The translations under genes were made by a program, and so were the position numbers. 64,000 nt of DNA. Origin: Phyto melanocephala. Lineage: Eukaryota; Arthropoda; Insecta; Diptera; Rhinophoridae. The notes under the pieces were generated by a model. The model was not told the DNA's origin. It saw only the letters and a list, made by a program, of their open reading frames with translations, and ran no database searches. Below are positions 9,759 to 20,200 of this stretch, one piece after another. The DNA lies in assembly GCA_941918925.1 (NCBI GenBank), contig OW799234.1, forward strand, positions 124,271,395-124,335,394. Direction: 5' to 3'. Numbering within the stretch: the stretch's first letter is position 1; every line of letters begins with the position of its first letter.

Positions 9759-10441
9759 AAAGAAATATTAGGTAAAATTTTGCAAACTGCTCTCAAACAA
9801 AATTTAATTGAAAAAAAATTTTATAATTTTTTTTTTCTCAAATAGTTGATTTTCTTTCTTTTGATAAAATTTTTTTGTTTTACTTTTTTTTTTAATTTTT
9901 TTTCCGTTCTTTGTTCGTTTCCCTTTCACTGTTAATCATATGCATGTGTGCTTTAATATTATAATCCCATTATAATGCTGCTTTTAATACTCGTTACAGC
10001 GTGTAATTTTTTTTTTTTTTTTTTAATATTTCAACAGTTTTAAAGATTGTAAAAAGCAACTCATACTTTTATAACAAAATCTAGTAAACGACTGTTGTCG
10101 AGAGGGGCAATGCAAGGGAAACCTTTAAACTATTTAAACAAAATAAAATAAAAATGATATGATGATATTTCAAAATGAACTATTTTAATACGATGAGAGA
10201 AAACAAGCTCTCAAAGGTGTTTCTTGTAGCCCTTTAAAACTCAGTTTCTTCTTTTAAATGCATTTTTATTTAATTTTTTATATTAAAAATAAAGGATTTT
10301 AAATTTAAAAAGCTTAAAATTATTTTTTTTGACATCCTGTATCGATCACTCTATTAGTTAAGCGGTATTTGAGCTGTATTTCTTTTTAAATAAATTTTTG
10401 ATTAATTCTCTATTGAAAGAAACTTTTCATCAGGTTATGTA
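9759..10441. other. Low-complexity A+T-rich spacer
   Basis: It contains T homopolymer runs near 9890 and 10008-10025. Nothing else recognised. Confidence 0.4.
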
Positions 10442-10670
10442 CAGGGTGGGCCAAAAGTCACTATGGAGTTTAAAAATTTGCTAGCTTTTTCGTAAATATA
10501 TTTTTTTATTATTTCAAATAGTGTAAATATTAACAACTGAATAAAGAGCCAGAATAAATTTATTCATCTTCAACACCGAAAAAAATTTGCTTCGAACAAC
10601 AGACAATATTGAACGTGTAAAGCAAAATGTCAACGAAACAGCACAGACATTTACTAAGACACATCTTTAA

Positions 10671-11268
10671 CGAGTTAGACCGTTATATTTGACTGTGCCA
10701 AATTTTAATATACCCTTTACAAAAGTGTAAATACGTAACTATAAGCATATACATATAAGTTGTTTGTGAGAGAGTTTTACACTGGCTTACTTAACAAACA
10801 AAAAATTTTGCATTACATACATTCGTACAAATGAAAAAGCATACAAAATTAAGCATATACTACAAGCCACACATTTTTTTAACATAATGTAGAACACCAC
10901 CGGCTTTTGTTGTTGTTTTTGTTTAAATAGAATTTTGTTGTTGTAAACTAAATAAAAACAGAGACCTACGTGGTTTTTTGTTCATATCTCAACCGCTAAT
11001 TGGTCGATTGATTGCTGATTTTCAATACCGTAATGTTTGCAAGCATTTCTGACAAAATGATACTACATACGAGCCCGTAGTATGTATGGGGACTTTAAAA
11101 AGTTGATTTCAACGCTCACACGTATGGACAGACGGACATATCTAAATTGATTTTATTCCCTATAAGATTCTATAATATAGTATATGCTTAGTGGGGTCGC
11201 AAATTAATACTATAGAAATTTCAAAGGGAATGACGAACTTATATATACCCTTTTAGACTCTCGTGTAA
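10671..11268 (+). repeat. INE-1/DINE-like repeat, copy C7, nested in mariner-like element
   Basis: The left edge (GTTAGACCGTTATATTTGAC then TGTGCC) is a diverged form of the family start, and the end is TATATATACCCTTTTAGACT. Inside are AAAAGTTGATTTCAACGC, a GGACAGACGGACAT block and TATGCTTAGTGGGGTCGCAA. It lies wholly within the inverted ends of the mariner-like element, so it inserted later. Confidence 0.6.
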
Positions 11269-11394
11269 CAATTTACTGTTATTCCCATATAAGGTGAATT
11301 GGTGCAATAAATAAAACACGAAGATTATCGACAACATCTAAATTTTGTGGTGGAAATTCAATAGTTGGCCAGAAGTGAAACTAACTTTATTAAA

Positions 11395-11930
11395 AATCTG
11401 ATTAAATATGAGTGATGAAGCTTATCTTTATTTGAGACTTTGTTAATATTCAGAACTGTTTGTTTCAGGTATTCTGAAAATCCATGAGAGCTATTCATCA
11501 ACGTTAATTGCACCCCATTAGGTGTTCAGTTTGATGTGCGTATACATCTGATAATATCATTGGGCCTTACTTCTTCGAACATTTAAATGAAAGTGCTGTA
11601 ACTGTTACTGGAGTGGGTATCGGTTCATTATAGAACATTTTTTAGCGTTATGCCTTGCAAAACAGAGATGTGGTTTCAGCAGGATGGAGCCACTGCCTCA
11701 CTGACCAAGATACAATGGCACTTTTAGATGAAATTTTTTGAAAGAGAATAATTTCCAGAAATTCGGAAATTAATTGGCCAGCGCGTTCGACAGATTTGTC
11801 AGCATCTGACAATTTTCTGTGGGGTTTTGTGAAGGAGCGAGTATATATGAGTAAGTCCGAAATATTCATTAAACTCAAAGTCAACATTGTTGTTGAAGTT
11901 CAATCAAGTTCATCATTGCGTAGCTGAAAA
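11395..11930 (+). pseudogene. Mariner-like transposase, broken by stops and frameshifts
   Basis: Three catalytic regions are recognisable in different frames: SDEAYLYL (about 11411), EMWFQQDGATA (about 11665) and ASDNFLWGFVKERVYMSK (about 11811). All three aspartates are present, so the parent was an ordinary DDE/D mariner-like enzyme, but several stops and frame changes make this copy dead. A closely related broken copy lies at 25641-26540. Confidence 0.75.
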
Positions 11931-12086
11931 CCAAAATCACTATTTTCCATGAAAATTTTCGTAAAAAAATTTCCATTTTGCATATTTTATAACCTAAAAT
12001 GACAAATAACATTTTGCATATTTTATAACCTAATCTGACAAAGTTATTTAATTTTTAAATTTTATGGGTACTTCTGGTCTACCCTG

Positions 12087-13785
12087 TATTTAAAAAAAAT
12101 ACTGTACAAATCCTTTCTTAATAGTAAAATTTTCTTTTTGTAGTAAAATTGTAGTTGTATCTTTTCATCATCTTTTCTTAACATAAAATGTTTCGAAAGA
12201 ACAAAAAAAAAATTTTCTGAAAAATAAAACGTTTGTCAGTTTTGTGGATTAAAAATTTTTTTTAAAAATTTTAAATAAAAATAACTTTTTAGAAATTAAA
12301 AAAAAAAAACAGTAAAAAAGTTGACTGCAACATAAAAATTTTAAAAAATAAAGTATTTGATTACACATAAACTTTTGGTTTCTTATCGCAACTGTGATCA
12401 GGGGTTACAGAAAAAGTATTTCTCCTAAGGCCACCTTCATTTATCTGCTTAACAATGGTTTTAATGTCACCATTGTTTTGCCAGCCACACAAACCAAACG
12501 CTTGAACCCAAAATGTTAAACAGAAGAAAAAAATCAAAGCAAAAAATAAAATGCGCGTAACACCAGCAGCAAACCGAATGTGAGTGTGTGTGTGTTTGTG
12601 AGTGAATGTAATACAATTTAGGATTTTGTTTTAGTGCCGCTTTGAACTGGTGTTGGATTACCAAATACTACTTATAGCAATAGGAAAAAAAATACTCTAT
12701 CAACGATGGCAACATCAGCCAGCCGCAGCAGTAGTTAAAACCGATTTAATGTCACCGATAAGAAAGTTGACTTTTTGCACACAACTGCAACATTTTTAGA
12801 TTTCGTATGGCTTTTTTGTTTATTTTTTTCTTTGTTGGTCGCACTTTTTCTTAAACAATTTTTCTCACTTTCAGTTTTTTGTTAAAAAAGTTTTTTTTTA
12901 TATATTCAGATCCCATTAGTTTAGCTTAAATCCACCAAAAAGTATCACAATCACTGCATAAGTGTGTGGCAGGGTATTTAAAGGGATGTTTTTTTTTTGT
13001 GAATGTGTTTTAGCTGGTATTTTAACGATTTTTTACGATTTTAGTTTATTTTGTGTACAAAAGTGTGTGTGTCTAAGATAATATTTTCACACTGACACAA
13101 ACATTACAAAGGACAATCGTTATATGTACACATACATCTGCAACAGCACCACTACAAGCAAGGACTACAAGGAATAAAAAACATAAAACTTCTAAAACGA
13201 GGCCATTAGAACAGAGATTTACGCGTTTTATGCAGCATCTGATAATATGTCCTTATAAGAAGAAGAAGAAGAAGAAAAAACTCACACATAGACCTACACA
13301 CGGTTTTTTCATTTGTATAAGGAAATGTTTATAAACAACAAAAAAAGAAAAAGCTGAATAGAAATTTTTGTTAAAAAATGTCATGTAGTTTTAATAAGGC
13401 TCTAAGGTATGGATGGGAAATTCTTCCATTTTCTTGCTGTTCTGCTTGATTTTGTTGTTTAAAGAAAAACATTTATACCGATGAGCCTTTAAATTTGATT
13501 TCCCATTAGATAAACGCTAATATTATGATGGACATAAAATATTTTTTTTTGTAGAAAAAATAAAAAATAATATTTTGCATATGAAAACTTAGAAAGACAT
13601 CCAGCCATTTTTCAAAATTTTTAAGAAATAATGGTAGAACCATAAAAAAAGTCTTTAAATTGAAATACTTGAACTAAACTTATACACAATCTTTGGAGTA
13701 AAAATAAGATTACGAAAACAAGAAATATTAACAAATATCTAATCTTCCAATAAGAGTTCTCATTTTGATATTAAGAAAGAAACCC
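12087..13785. other. Non-coding spacer with microsatellites
   Basis: GAA triplets at 13259-13277 and a short TG run at 12585-12600 are present. There is a slightly GC-richer patch at about 12700-12740 (AGCCAGCCGCAGCAGTAG). No gene is supported. Confidence 0.45.
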
Positions 13786-13825
13786 GGGGCAAATTACGGC
13801 ATTCGAACGTGGTCTGAATTTTTAA
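13786..13825 (+). repeat. Half copy of the GGGC-AATTACGGCATTC MITE
   Basis: GGGGCAAATTACGGCATTCG followed by AACGTGGTCTGAATTTT matches one end of the palindromic MITE at 40668-40798. The partner end is absent nearby. Confidence 0.55.
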
Positions 13826-14515
13826 TTACTTCTTAGAATCTTTATATCAAAAGCACAGAAAAAAAAAACGACAAGTTTAAGTTTGAAATGATTTTTGGGA
13901 CACCATATACATTTTCTTTTGGCTAAAGATTCAAAATCAGCTGTCATTTAAAATTAAAAAGTGAGACTTCAGGTTGCAAAACATTAAGTTAAGGCTTATA
14001 GTTTTAAAATTTATTTGCTGCTGATACTGAAAAAGTTAAAAAAATACTAACAGACGTAACGTGAACCTTTAGAATACTAAACATAATCTAAACAGTATTT
14101 AAAATAAAGTTCTGCAACTATCGTCAATATTCTCAAGCATACCTAGTAAAATCAAAAGCTTACTTTTTGACAGGTGTGTAAGGGAGTGGTGCTATACTCG
14201 CCATTACAAACCTACTTACCAATGCCATGATTTTTTTATATCTGTCATATCAAAAGCTCTTTGAAAGCGCCCTTTTCATGTTTATTCTCACTAGTACTTA
14301 ATAATTGAAAGCTGAAAAATGCTTTGACCAAATTAAGATTAGGCTATGCTAAACAACAGTGGCGTTAAAAGCCCAAACCCATGACAGGAAAACATGTATG
14401 ATCAATGATTATGCGCTCTAAAGGAACAAAATTCTCTTAAAAAACATAATTCCGGAAAGGTCAACAAGCCAGTTCTCATTTCTTACGCATTTCCAATTCA
14501 AATTCTTTACGTATT
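13826..14515. other. A+T-rich spacer, nothing recognised
   Basis: No coding or repeat structure supported. Confidence 0.4.
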
Positions 14516-15010
14516 TCAAGTTCGGTTCATGCGTCTAATACGACCAAACGCAAGACATTGACTAAGGTAGTGCTCTAAAATCTGATACTCTTTTTCGCAT
14601 GCTCTACATGTCGTTTCATCCGATAGTCCCATGTGAGCTAGATGAGTTCTCATCTCCGTGTGACCTGTTATTACACTAGTTAATCTTCTTAGTGTTGGCC
14701 TACTAAGTTTTCGAATCTCTTTCGATTTCGCAAGATTTGACATGTTCCTCCATGTTCCATGTTCTAACATGTGCCTCCATCGCCCAAACTTTGAAGTAAT
14801 TTTTGAACCTCTGAAAGGGTTTAGCATTTTAACGGCTTCTTTGTTTCTAGTTATGCCCCGTGATGACCTTCTGTCCAAATTATCTCTACACATTTACAAT
14901 TCGCATGCGAGTTGTCCCACTATTGCGTTACAGGACATTTCGAGATTCAACGTTTTCGTTCATTAGGGTCCTGGTAACTGATTCGCTATCCGTAAAAATA
15001 CGCGTCAATA
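14516..15010 (-). pseudogene. C-terminal fragment of an RNase H-bearing LINE ORF2
   Basis: Read on the minus strand, 15010 to about 14930 encodes IFTDSESVTRTLMNENVES, the RNase H motif with its aspartate. A 125-codon ORF from 14893 follows: LSRPTLRRLTSVITGHTEMR, then HLAHMGLSDETTCRACEKEY and HYLSQCLAFGRIRR. That is the order RNase H, ITGH segment and C-x2-C...H...C finger found at the end of RNase H-containing LINE ORF2 proteins. Stops separate the RNase H part from the rest. It is 5'-truncated and inactive. Confidence 0.75.
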
Positions 15011-15509
15011 CCATATTTTACTTAATAGCCAAAATCAATATTTAGTTTAAAAAAAAAACAGAACTGTAAGAAACCTAAACGAGATAACTATAGCCCAAAT
15101 GGAAACATTCGTCTGAAGCTCCATCAGATACCGTAGATGCTTATGAAATGTATTTTGAAATATTCTGCAACTTTGGAGGTGACATAATATTTGCTAATTT
15201 ACAATTTTACTTGTTAAAAAAAATAATTTTCCTTAGCATCAATACATTAATAAATATTTCAAGTTGTTAAATTTCAAAGTTTTCAAATTATTTAGCAAAA
15301 AATATTATTTGTCAAATAACAGCGCAAAAATCTAAACAAATTCTGATGGCTACCGACTTCATTAAAAAGTTAAGCAAACAAACAAAAAAGTCGCTTTGAA
15401 AGTTAAATGTTCAAAGGAGAAAAAAACAGTTACAAGTGGCACGCAATTAATGCCAAATCGTTAAATTACTTAATTGATATTTTTACAACTTGTTGAATAC
15501 CGCTTACAA
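15011..15509. other. Upstream flank of the interrupted small gene
   Basis: A+T-rich with no repeat recognised. It would hold the regulatory DNA of the interrupted ORF if that ORF is a gene. Confidence 0.35.
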
Positions 15510-15517
15510 TATAAAAG
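15510..15517 (+). promoter_or_regulatory. Candidate TATA box of the interrupted ORF
   Basis: TATAAAAG lies 66 nt before the ATG at 15576. A start about 30 nt downstream (near 15540) would leave a leader of about 35 nt, a layout common in small, inducible insect genes. The match is to the TATA consensus only; no transcript evidence exists here. Confidence 0.45.
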
Positions 15518-15643
15518 CAGCAGAAACAAAAACTAGAAAAATTTACAAGAACACAACAGCGCTAGTGATTTTACAATGCAGTGCAATTTAAAAGCCCTGT
15601 CTAACTACGTTCTACAAAATGTATTTGTTAAAATAATGTTGGA

Positions 15644-15652
15644 TGTTTCTAC
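15644..15652. repeat. Target site duplication TGTTTCTAC, left copy
   Basis: It is identical to 17042-17050 at the other end of the Foldback/MULE element. Nine bases is the usual length for the Mutator/Foldback superfamily. Confidence 0.9.
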
Positions 15653-16076
15653 GGCTCCACGAAAAGCCCCCCAATAAAATAACGCCCAAACGAGAAATGA
15701 AATATTCTCCAAATTTTTTTCATACATTTTAGGATGTTATTTCATATGAAATAACTCCCAATTTTTTTGGCCCGTTTTTCATTTTTTTTTTTTTTTTGGA
15801 AATTATTTCATTTCTCATTTGGGGTTTTTAAATTATGAAATAATCTCCAATGAAATAACACCCAACAAATTTTTAAAATTCGGGGCTTGTTTCATAGCGT
15901 GTACAATTTGGGTGATATTTCATTTTGTATTCGGGGGTTATTTCATTTTTAAAGCTGCTGGTTTTTGGGGGTGTTTGTAAATAAATTATATAAAAATAGG
16001 TTTTTTACAAGAAAACTTTTAGCCTGTGAATATATTATAATATCTTTTCAAATACATAAATGATAACGTTCTGGAT

Positions 16077-16205
16077 TTGGATGGTGCGACCTTCGTGACA
16101 GACTACGAAATTAGTCTACGGACGGCAATAATTATTGTTTCAAAAGTAATCGGTTGTTGGTTCCACTTCTGCCAAGCAGTGAGGAGGTACATAATAACAA
16201 AATGT
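16077..16205 (+). pseudogene. MULE transposase fragment
   Basis: The frame reads FVTDYEISLRTAI and then GCWFHFCQAVRRYI. In MULE transposases an acidic-residue motif of the type DFE precedes the highly conserved GC-FH-Q-V-R segment, and the spacing here (about 20 residues) is normal. Only this short piece of the catalytic domain survives, inside the Foldback arms. It supports the family assignment but not activity. Confidence 0.7.
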
Positions 16206-16429
16206 AACTTACTGGCAGCATTTACACATACAACGTATATTTTCTCCATCTTGAATTCATGAGCAACCATTTTGTTTTTTTCACCATTCCTTGCGTATAA
16301 TGTATTAAATTTATTATTTATGTATGTACATGAAAATAATTTTTTGGTAGTTGGGTTTCAAAAATAAATATTAAACAATTCTTTGTCCATACTTCCTCAA
16401 ATCTCCATTACAGAAAATTACTGCCCTCT

Positions 16430-16738
16430 TTACAATATTATAACTATAATAACGTTTCTTATGAGTTGGATTTTCAAGCCATTCGAATGTTTTAGGATAG
16501 CTCGTTGGTGGCTGATCTGAAATTGCTTCGATTGTATAAGGGAAAATAACTGCACTGGTCCATTTAAAAAACCAAAAGTAGTCACTATTAAACGAGCTTT
16601 GTATGTTCTTTCACCAAAAAAATTTATTATGAATGCTGGCACACTTTCGAAAATGCATATATCCTTATTATGAAGAAGACACCTGCGGGCCTCCACACGA
16701 TTTATATCAATAAATTTGCGATTTTGCTGTTGGTCCAT
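16430..16738 (-). pseudogene. FLYWCH-like zinc finger fragment inside the Foldback/MULE element
   Basis: On the minus strand the 102-codon ORF begins MDQQQNRKFIDINRVEARRC, then LLHNKDICIFES and TYKARLIVTTFG. FLYWCH domains, which precede the catalytic domain in many animal MULE transposases, have the pattern 'FI-RG-LL-NGY-F...W-C...C-ARL-T'. The KARL-T part and the LLHN part match, but the cysteines between are lost. After a frameshift another frame reads YPKTFEWLENPTHKKRYYSY. The assignment is tentative. It lies on the opposite strand from the catalytic fragment. Confidence 0.4.
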
Positions 16739-17041
16739 ATTGACTTCATGAAATCCTTAATGAAACTGACTCTTTTATGAATTTTGGGCATAATTTCATT
16801 TCTGTTGCTAATGGGGTTTATTTCATTGGGGGTTATTTCATTTTCATCATTGGGAGTTATTTCATATGATATAACTCCCAAATATTGGGGGTTGTTTCGT
16901 TTTCGCTTTAGGGTTTATTTCATTTATTTTTCGGTGTTATTTCATTCATTGTTTTTGGGTGTTATTTCCAATTTTTTGGGGTTTACTTCATTGGGGATTG
17001 TTTCCTGGGCGTTATTTCATTGGGGGGCTTTTCGTGGAGCC

Positions 17042-17050
17042 TGTTTCTAC
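17042..17050. repeat. Target site duplication TGTTTCTAC, right copy
   Basis: It is identical to 15644-15652. Confidence 0.9.
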
Positions 17051-17330
17051 TAAAATAATTAAACAGGGGGAAAATTATGCCATACAAATCGTTATTTTAG
17101 AATTCTTATTAGCATCTCTTTACAAAAATCACAGAAAACTCGAACGTTTGAATAAAATTACGATAGCAGTTGTATGTGTCGATTTGGCCACAAAATTTTA
17201 TGTAAAACCAAAAACTCGACAAGATTTGTGGAACGTGATGAAATCTATAGAACAGATAGCAATTTTGGCATATTTAACATTTTTAGCTTTAACACGAACA
17301 TTATTAATTCTGCTTGCTTTCGGTATTTAG

Positions 17331-17644
17331 ATCTTTACTATTGTTTTGATAATTATAAAAAAAACAAGCAGAACCACAATATTCCCCTTCATGAAGTGCA
17401 CGGTACTGTATTTTGTAAATTAAACTGCTGTGCAAACAAACTGCCAGACAAGTTTTAAATATACCGGCTAGTAACTTTTCAAATACACTTTATTTGTACC
17501 ACACGAACATTCATAATAACCCACCAAGTACTTGCACACAATTTTGTCACAATTTTACTAAGAGACATAAAAAAATGCGCCGCCCAATTTCGTTATTTAA
17601 AGCAAAAATATTAATAACAATTATATTTTGCAGGTTCTTTTTCC

Positions 17645-17683
<39 letters not shown>

Positions 17684-18802
17684 AAGATCAAACAGAACAA
17701 AATTCTATTAAAATCTTTAAAGACGACACATCAGAATAAACAAAAAAAGGAAAAAAAAAATTTTTTAAATGTTAATGACACACGATGACAATGTACCCCA
17801 AGAACTTGGTTCTTTACAAGGGGGCACACAAATGAAAAGCGAAATATATATTAACAAGAGGAAATACTTGGCAATACACATACAAATTTTGTTTTTTTTT
17901 ATTTTTTATTTCTAACCCGTGACAGTCAGTTTGTGCCGGTGCTGGACTTTTTATTGGTATGAGAAAAAGTTTATTAATAAAAAATATAAAAAATGGGTTT
18001 CCAATAAAAACTTATAATAAATGATCATGTTAAGACACTTGAAAAGCCGAGCATAATAATAGTTAAAGCGCCGCCACAACGGTGGGTAAAGCGTAGTTAA
18101 AGCGCCTGCACAGGGGTTTTTTTAGACCGGCCAAAAGAACAACCAACTAAAGAGAAAAAATAACATGATGTTGAACAAAAGAGACACACACACATACTGA
18201 CGGTTTTACCTTTTCTTGACTTTATTTCATATACAACAATATACACACACACGCACATTACACGCATCATTATATTTGACAATACAAAACACAAAAAAAA
18301 AAAAAAAATGAAAATAAAAATAAAAATAAAATTAACAACGCTATAGAAAATTTTAAACACAAAAAAGCGTATCAAGTATCGCTTCAATAATGTAAATTTA
18401 TAAGCGTGTATTACTGATGATTATGCTGAGGAGCAGCGTTGTGCCAAACAATAATAAATGATCATTATTATTATATAATGTTGACCGACCGACCGACGGA
18501 CATCAGCAGCAACCACATGTGTTATTGATAATTTTTCAATAATGATGTTCAATAACATCTTAACGACAAATTATGCATTTATGTATATGAGTGTGGAGTT
18601 TTTTTCTTCTTTTTCTTTTCACTGTTCAATGTTGCTTGTCGGCGGTTTTTCTTCAATGAATGTACATATTTATGCATTTTCATTCTGAAATCATTTTCAG
18701 TACACGATCACAAAATGTCTACAGTTAAATAATATTTGTTAATAATTTTTGATAAAAAAAACAGTATTTTCTTTGATTTTTACTAAAAAAAAAGGGCTAC
18801 TA
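17331..18802. other. Spacer with CT microsatellite and short repeats
   Basis: A perfect CT tract spans about 17648-17682. TAGTTAAAGCGCC occurs twice at about 18059 and 18092, and GACC tetramers occur near 18483. CA runs at 18185-18255 give a low-complexity minus-strand ORF that is not a gene. No host exon is supported. Confidence 0.5.
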
Positions 18803-19427
18803 CACGCAAAGAAAAACCATGGTTACAACATAATCACGACGGTCATATTATAGTTTCTATAACAATATTTGGTTGTCGCAAACAAGTAATAGTTATTGTT
18901 GTTTCATTTCATCATATATTTTGTCACGATAATCAAGCATTTGTTTGAATTGTATCATTTAATGTTTACTTTTCGTGAAAATTTCAAAATGGTTATCATT
19001 TAAAAATAGTAGATTTAAAAAAATTATGACGACAAAAATAACATTATATTCAGAAGCATTAAAAATTACAAAAAATCATTAAATAATAGTTGAGACAACA
19101 GTATGATTACAAATTAATCATGCTATAATTTTTTAATAATAATTTGATTTCAATTGTTCTTGTTCTTGCTGAATAAATTTTTATTATTTTAAAAGTTTGA
19201 GATGTCAAAAAAAGGAACGAAAATTTTGAAAAATTAAACAAAATTTAAAAACAAACGAGAAAATGTAAAAAAATATTGATACAAAAATTGCAATTAAATT
19301 GGTAAGTACAATCAATATGTGTATGTTACAGCAAAAGACAATAATTTGCAGTAAAAAAGCAAAGATTGTCGATTTCAATTGTAGTCATATATATGATTAT
19401 TGAATAATACTTTAATTAAACATAATA

Positions 19428-19437
19428 ATGATAACTG
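19428..19437. repeat. Target site duplication ATGATAACTG, left copy
   Basis: The perfect 10-bp match is at 20013-20022. The second copy of the TIR element (around 44985 on the minus strand) has this sequence once. Confidence 0.85.
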
Positions 19438-20012
19438 CTTGGTTTGCTGCACGCGTTGGACCACCTGTTGGAATGTCGAGTGTATGTGAAGATAATTCTT
19501 ATTGCACTTGACAACCAGTCGGTTATAAAACGTATGCAGCGGATAGATGTGAACTCCTCTTTGGTGCTTGAGTGTATTCTAAAGCTCAATAGGTGTGCCT
19601 CTACAAATGAGGTAACGCTGATGTGGGTTAAGGGACACGTGGGCATAGCTGGGAATGAGGCTGCCGAGACGGCAGCGCATGTAGTATGCGAGTGTCCGGC
19701 GTTGGCGAGCGGAAGATTAAGGATCACAGGCAAGCACACTTTAAGTGTGAGTGCGATGGGGGACCTTAGTCTGAGGGAGATGCTGGCGATTAAAAAGGAC
19801 TGTGCGATGAGGATTGTCGACAATCACCAGTCGGCAGTGTGAAATCGTTTTCCTAGAGCAAACGCTGGTTGTGGCGCGGGACTCAGTGATTGAAGGTATA
19901 CTGATCGGTAGACACGAAATCACTGAGGAGCGAAGGGGGTCGAAAAGGGACCCGTGATAGTAGTGGTCTGCTTCGATATTCCCCCTACATATGTATGTGT
20001 ATGTATGTATGT
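19438..20012 (+). mobile_element. 5'-truncated RNase H-bearing LINE, 575 bp
   Basis: It is bounded by a perfect 10-bp target duplication. It begins inside the RNase H domain and ends in a TATG/GTAT repeat tail (about 19990-20012) in place of poly(A). The coding part is related to the fragment at 56490-56960. Confidence 0.85.
19444..19842 (+). pseudogene. RNase H and C-terminal end of LINE ORF2, internally deleted
   Basis: The 132-codon frame contains IALDNQSVIKRMQRIDVNSS, then EVTLMWVKGHVGIAGNEAAE, the classic RNase H C-terminal motif (WVKGH-G--GNE-A). It then passes directly to HVVCECPALASGRLR, the end of the terminal zinc finger. About 60-80 residues that should stand between (the rest of RNase H and the ITGH segment) are missing although the frame is kept. 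The final residues resemble the extreme C-terminus of these ORF2 proteins. Confidence 0.8.
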
Positions 20013-20022
20013 ATGATAACTG
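20013..20022. repeat. Target site duplication ATGATAACTG, right copy
   Basis: It is identical to 19428-19437. Confidence 0.85.
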
Positions 20023-20200
20023 GTAACCATTATATGTTTTAACCATAATCATACAATTTAATCATAATATGTTGCTCTTCGATTATGGTTACCACAACCA
20101 TGTTTTTTCTTTGCGTGTAAGTAAGTTTTTAAAATTTGGTTCAAAAATAAGAACAATTTTAAATTTAAATCTTAAGACTATTTAATGTTCATACCATTTC

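Larger units (their letters stand above)
10442..12086 (+). mobile_element. Mariner-like element with a DINE-like insertion
   Basis: The left end CAGGGTGGGCCAAAAGTCAC and the right end, inverted CAGGGTAGACCAGAAGTACC, form a clear imperfect terminal inverted repeat, with TA at both outer edges (10440-10441 and 12087-12088) as expected for Tc1/mariner insertion. A DINE-like copy occupies about 10671-11268. Broken transposase follows to about 11900. Confidence 0.8.
15653..17041. mobile_element. Foldback/MULE-type element, 1,389 bp
   Basis: Both ends read GGCTCCACGAAAAGCCCCCC inward, then AAT-A/G-AAATAACGCCCA, and are flanked by a perfect 9-bp duplication. The long arms (about 15653-15965 and 16770-17041) are built from degenerate units of the type GGGGTTATTTCATTT, the structure of Foldback elements. 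The core contains a fragment of MULE transposase on the plus strand and a FLYWCH-like fragment on the minus strand. Long modular inverted repeats, 9-bp duplication and MULE coding remains together place it in the MuDR/Foldback superfamily. It is non-autonomous. Confidence 0.9.
15576..17330 (+). pseudogene. Small ORF split by a Foldback/MULE element
   Basis: The first 25 codons plus two bases (15576-15652, starting MQCNLKALSNYVLQ) run into the left copy of the 9-bp target duplication. After the element and the second copy, the frame resumes at 17051 and stays open for 92 more codons to TAG at 17328-17330. Taking out the element and one duplication copy gives an uninterrupted 118-codon frame, with the junction falling inside a threonine codon. 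The product would have three hydrophobic stretches (around YAIQIVILEFLLASLY, ITIAVVCVDLA and IAILAYLTFLALTRTLLILL) and a basic segment (YKNHRKLERLNK), and no obvious signal peptide. No family was recognised. Interrupted as seen, it is a null allele or a pseudogene; a chance ORF is the alternative. Confidence 0.55.
18803..20117. mobile_element. TIR element, copy 1, with nested LINE
   Basis: The left end CACGCAAAGAAAAACCATGG and the right end, inverted CACGCAAAGAAAAAACATGG, are flanked by TA on both sides (18801-18802, 20118-20119). Copy 2, inverted, lies at 44884-45594. Removing the LINE at 19438-20012 and one target duplication leaves about 730 bp, which agrees with copy 2 (711 bp). The interior has no transposase, so this is a large MITE. 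TA flanks suggest a Tc1/mariner driver. Confidence 0.75.

Noticed and set aside
16784..17053. ORF rich in G, S, F and I on the plus strand
   Set aside because: It is a by-product of the ATTTCATT-GGGG units of the Foldback arm; the real frame of interest resumes at 17051.
17648..17682. CT tract as a possible GAGA-factor site
   Set aside because: A perfect dinucleotide run is more simply a microsatellite, and no promoter was found next to it.
18097..18387. 96-codon minus-strand ORF
   Set aside because: Most of it is produced by CA and AAAAT simple repeats (F/I and V/C runs).
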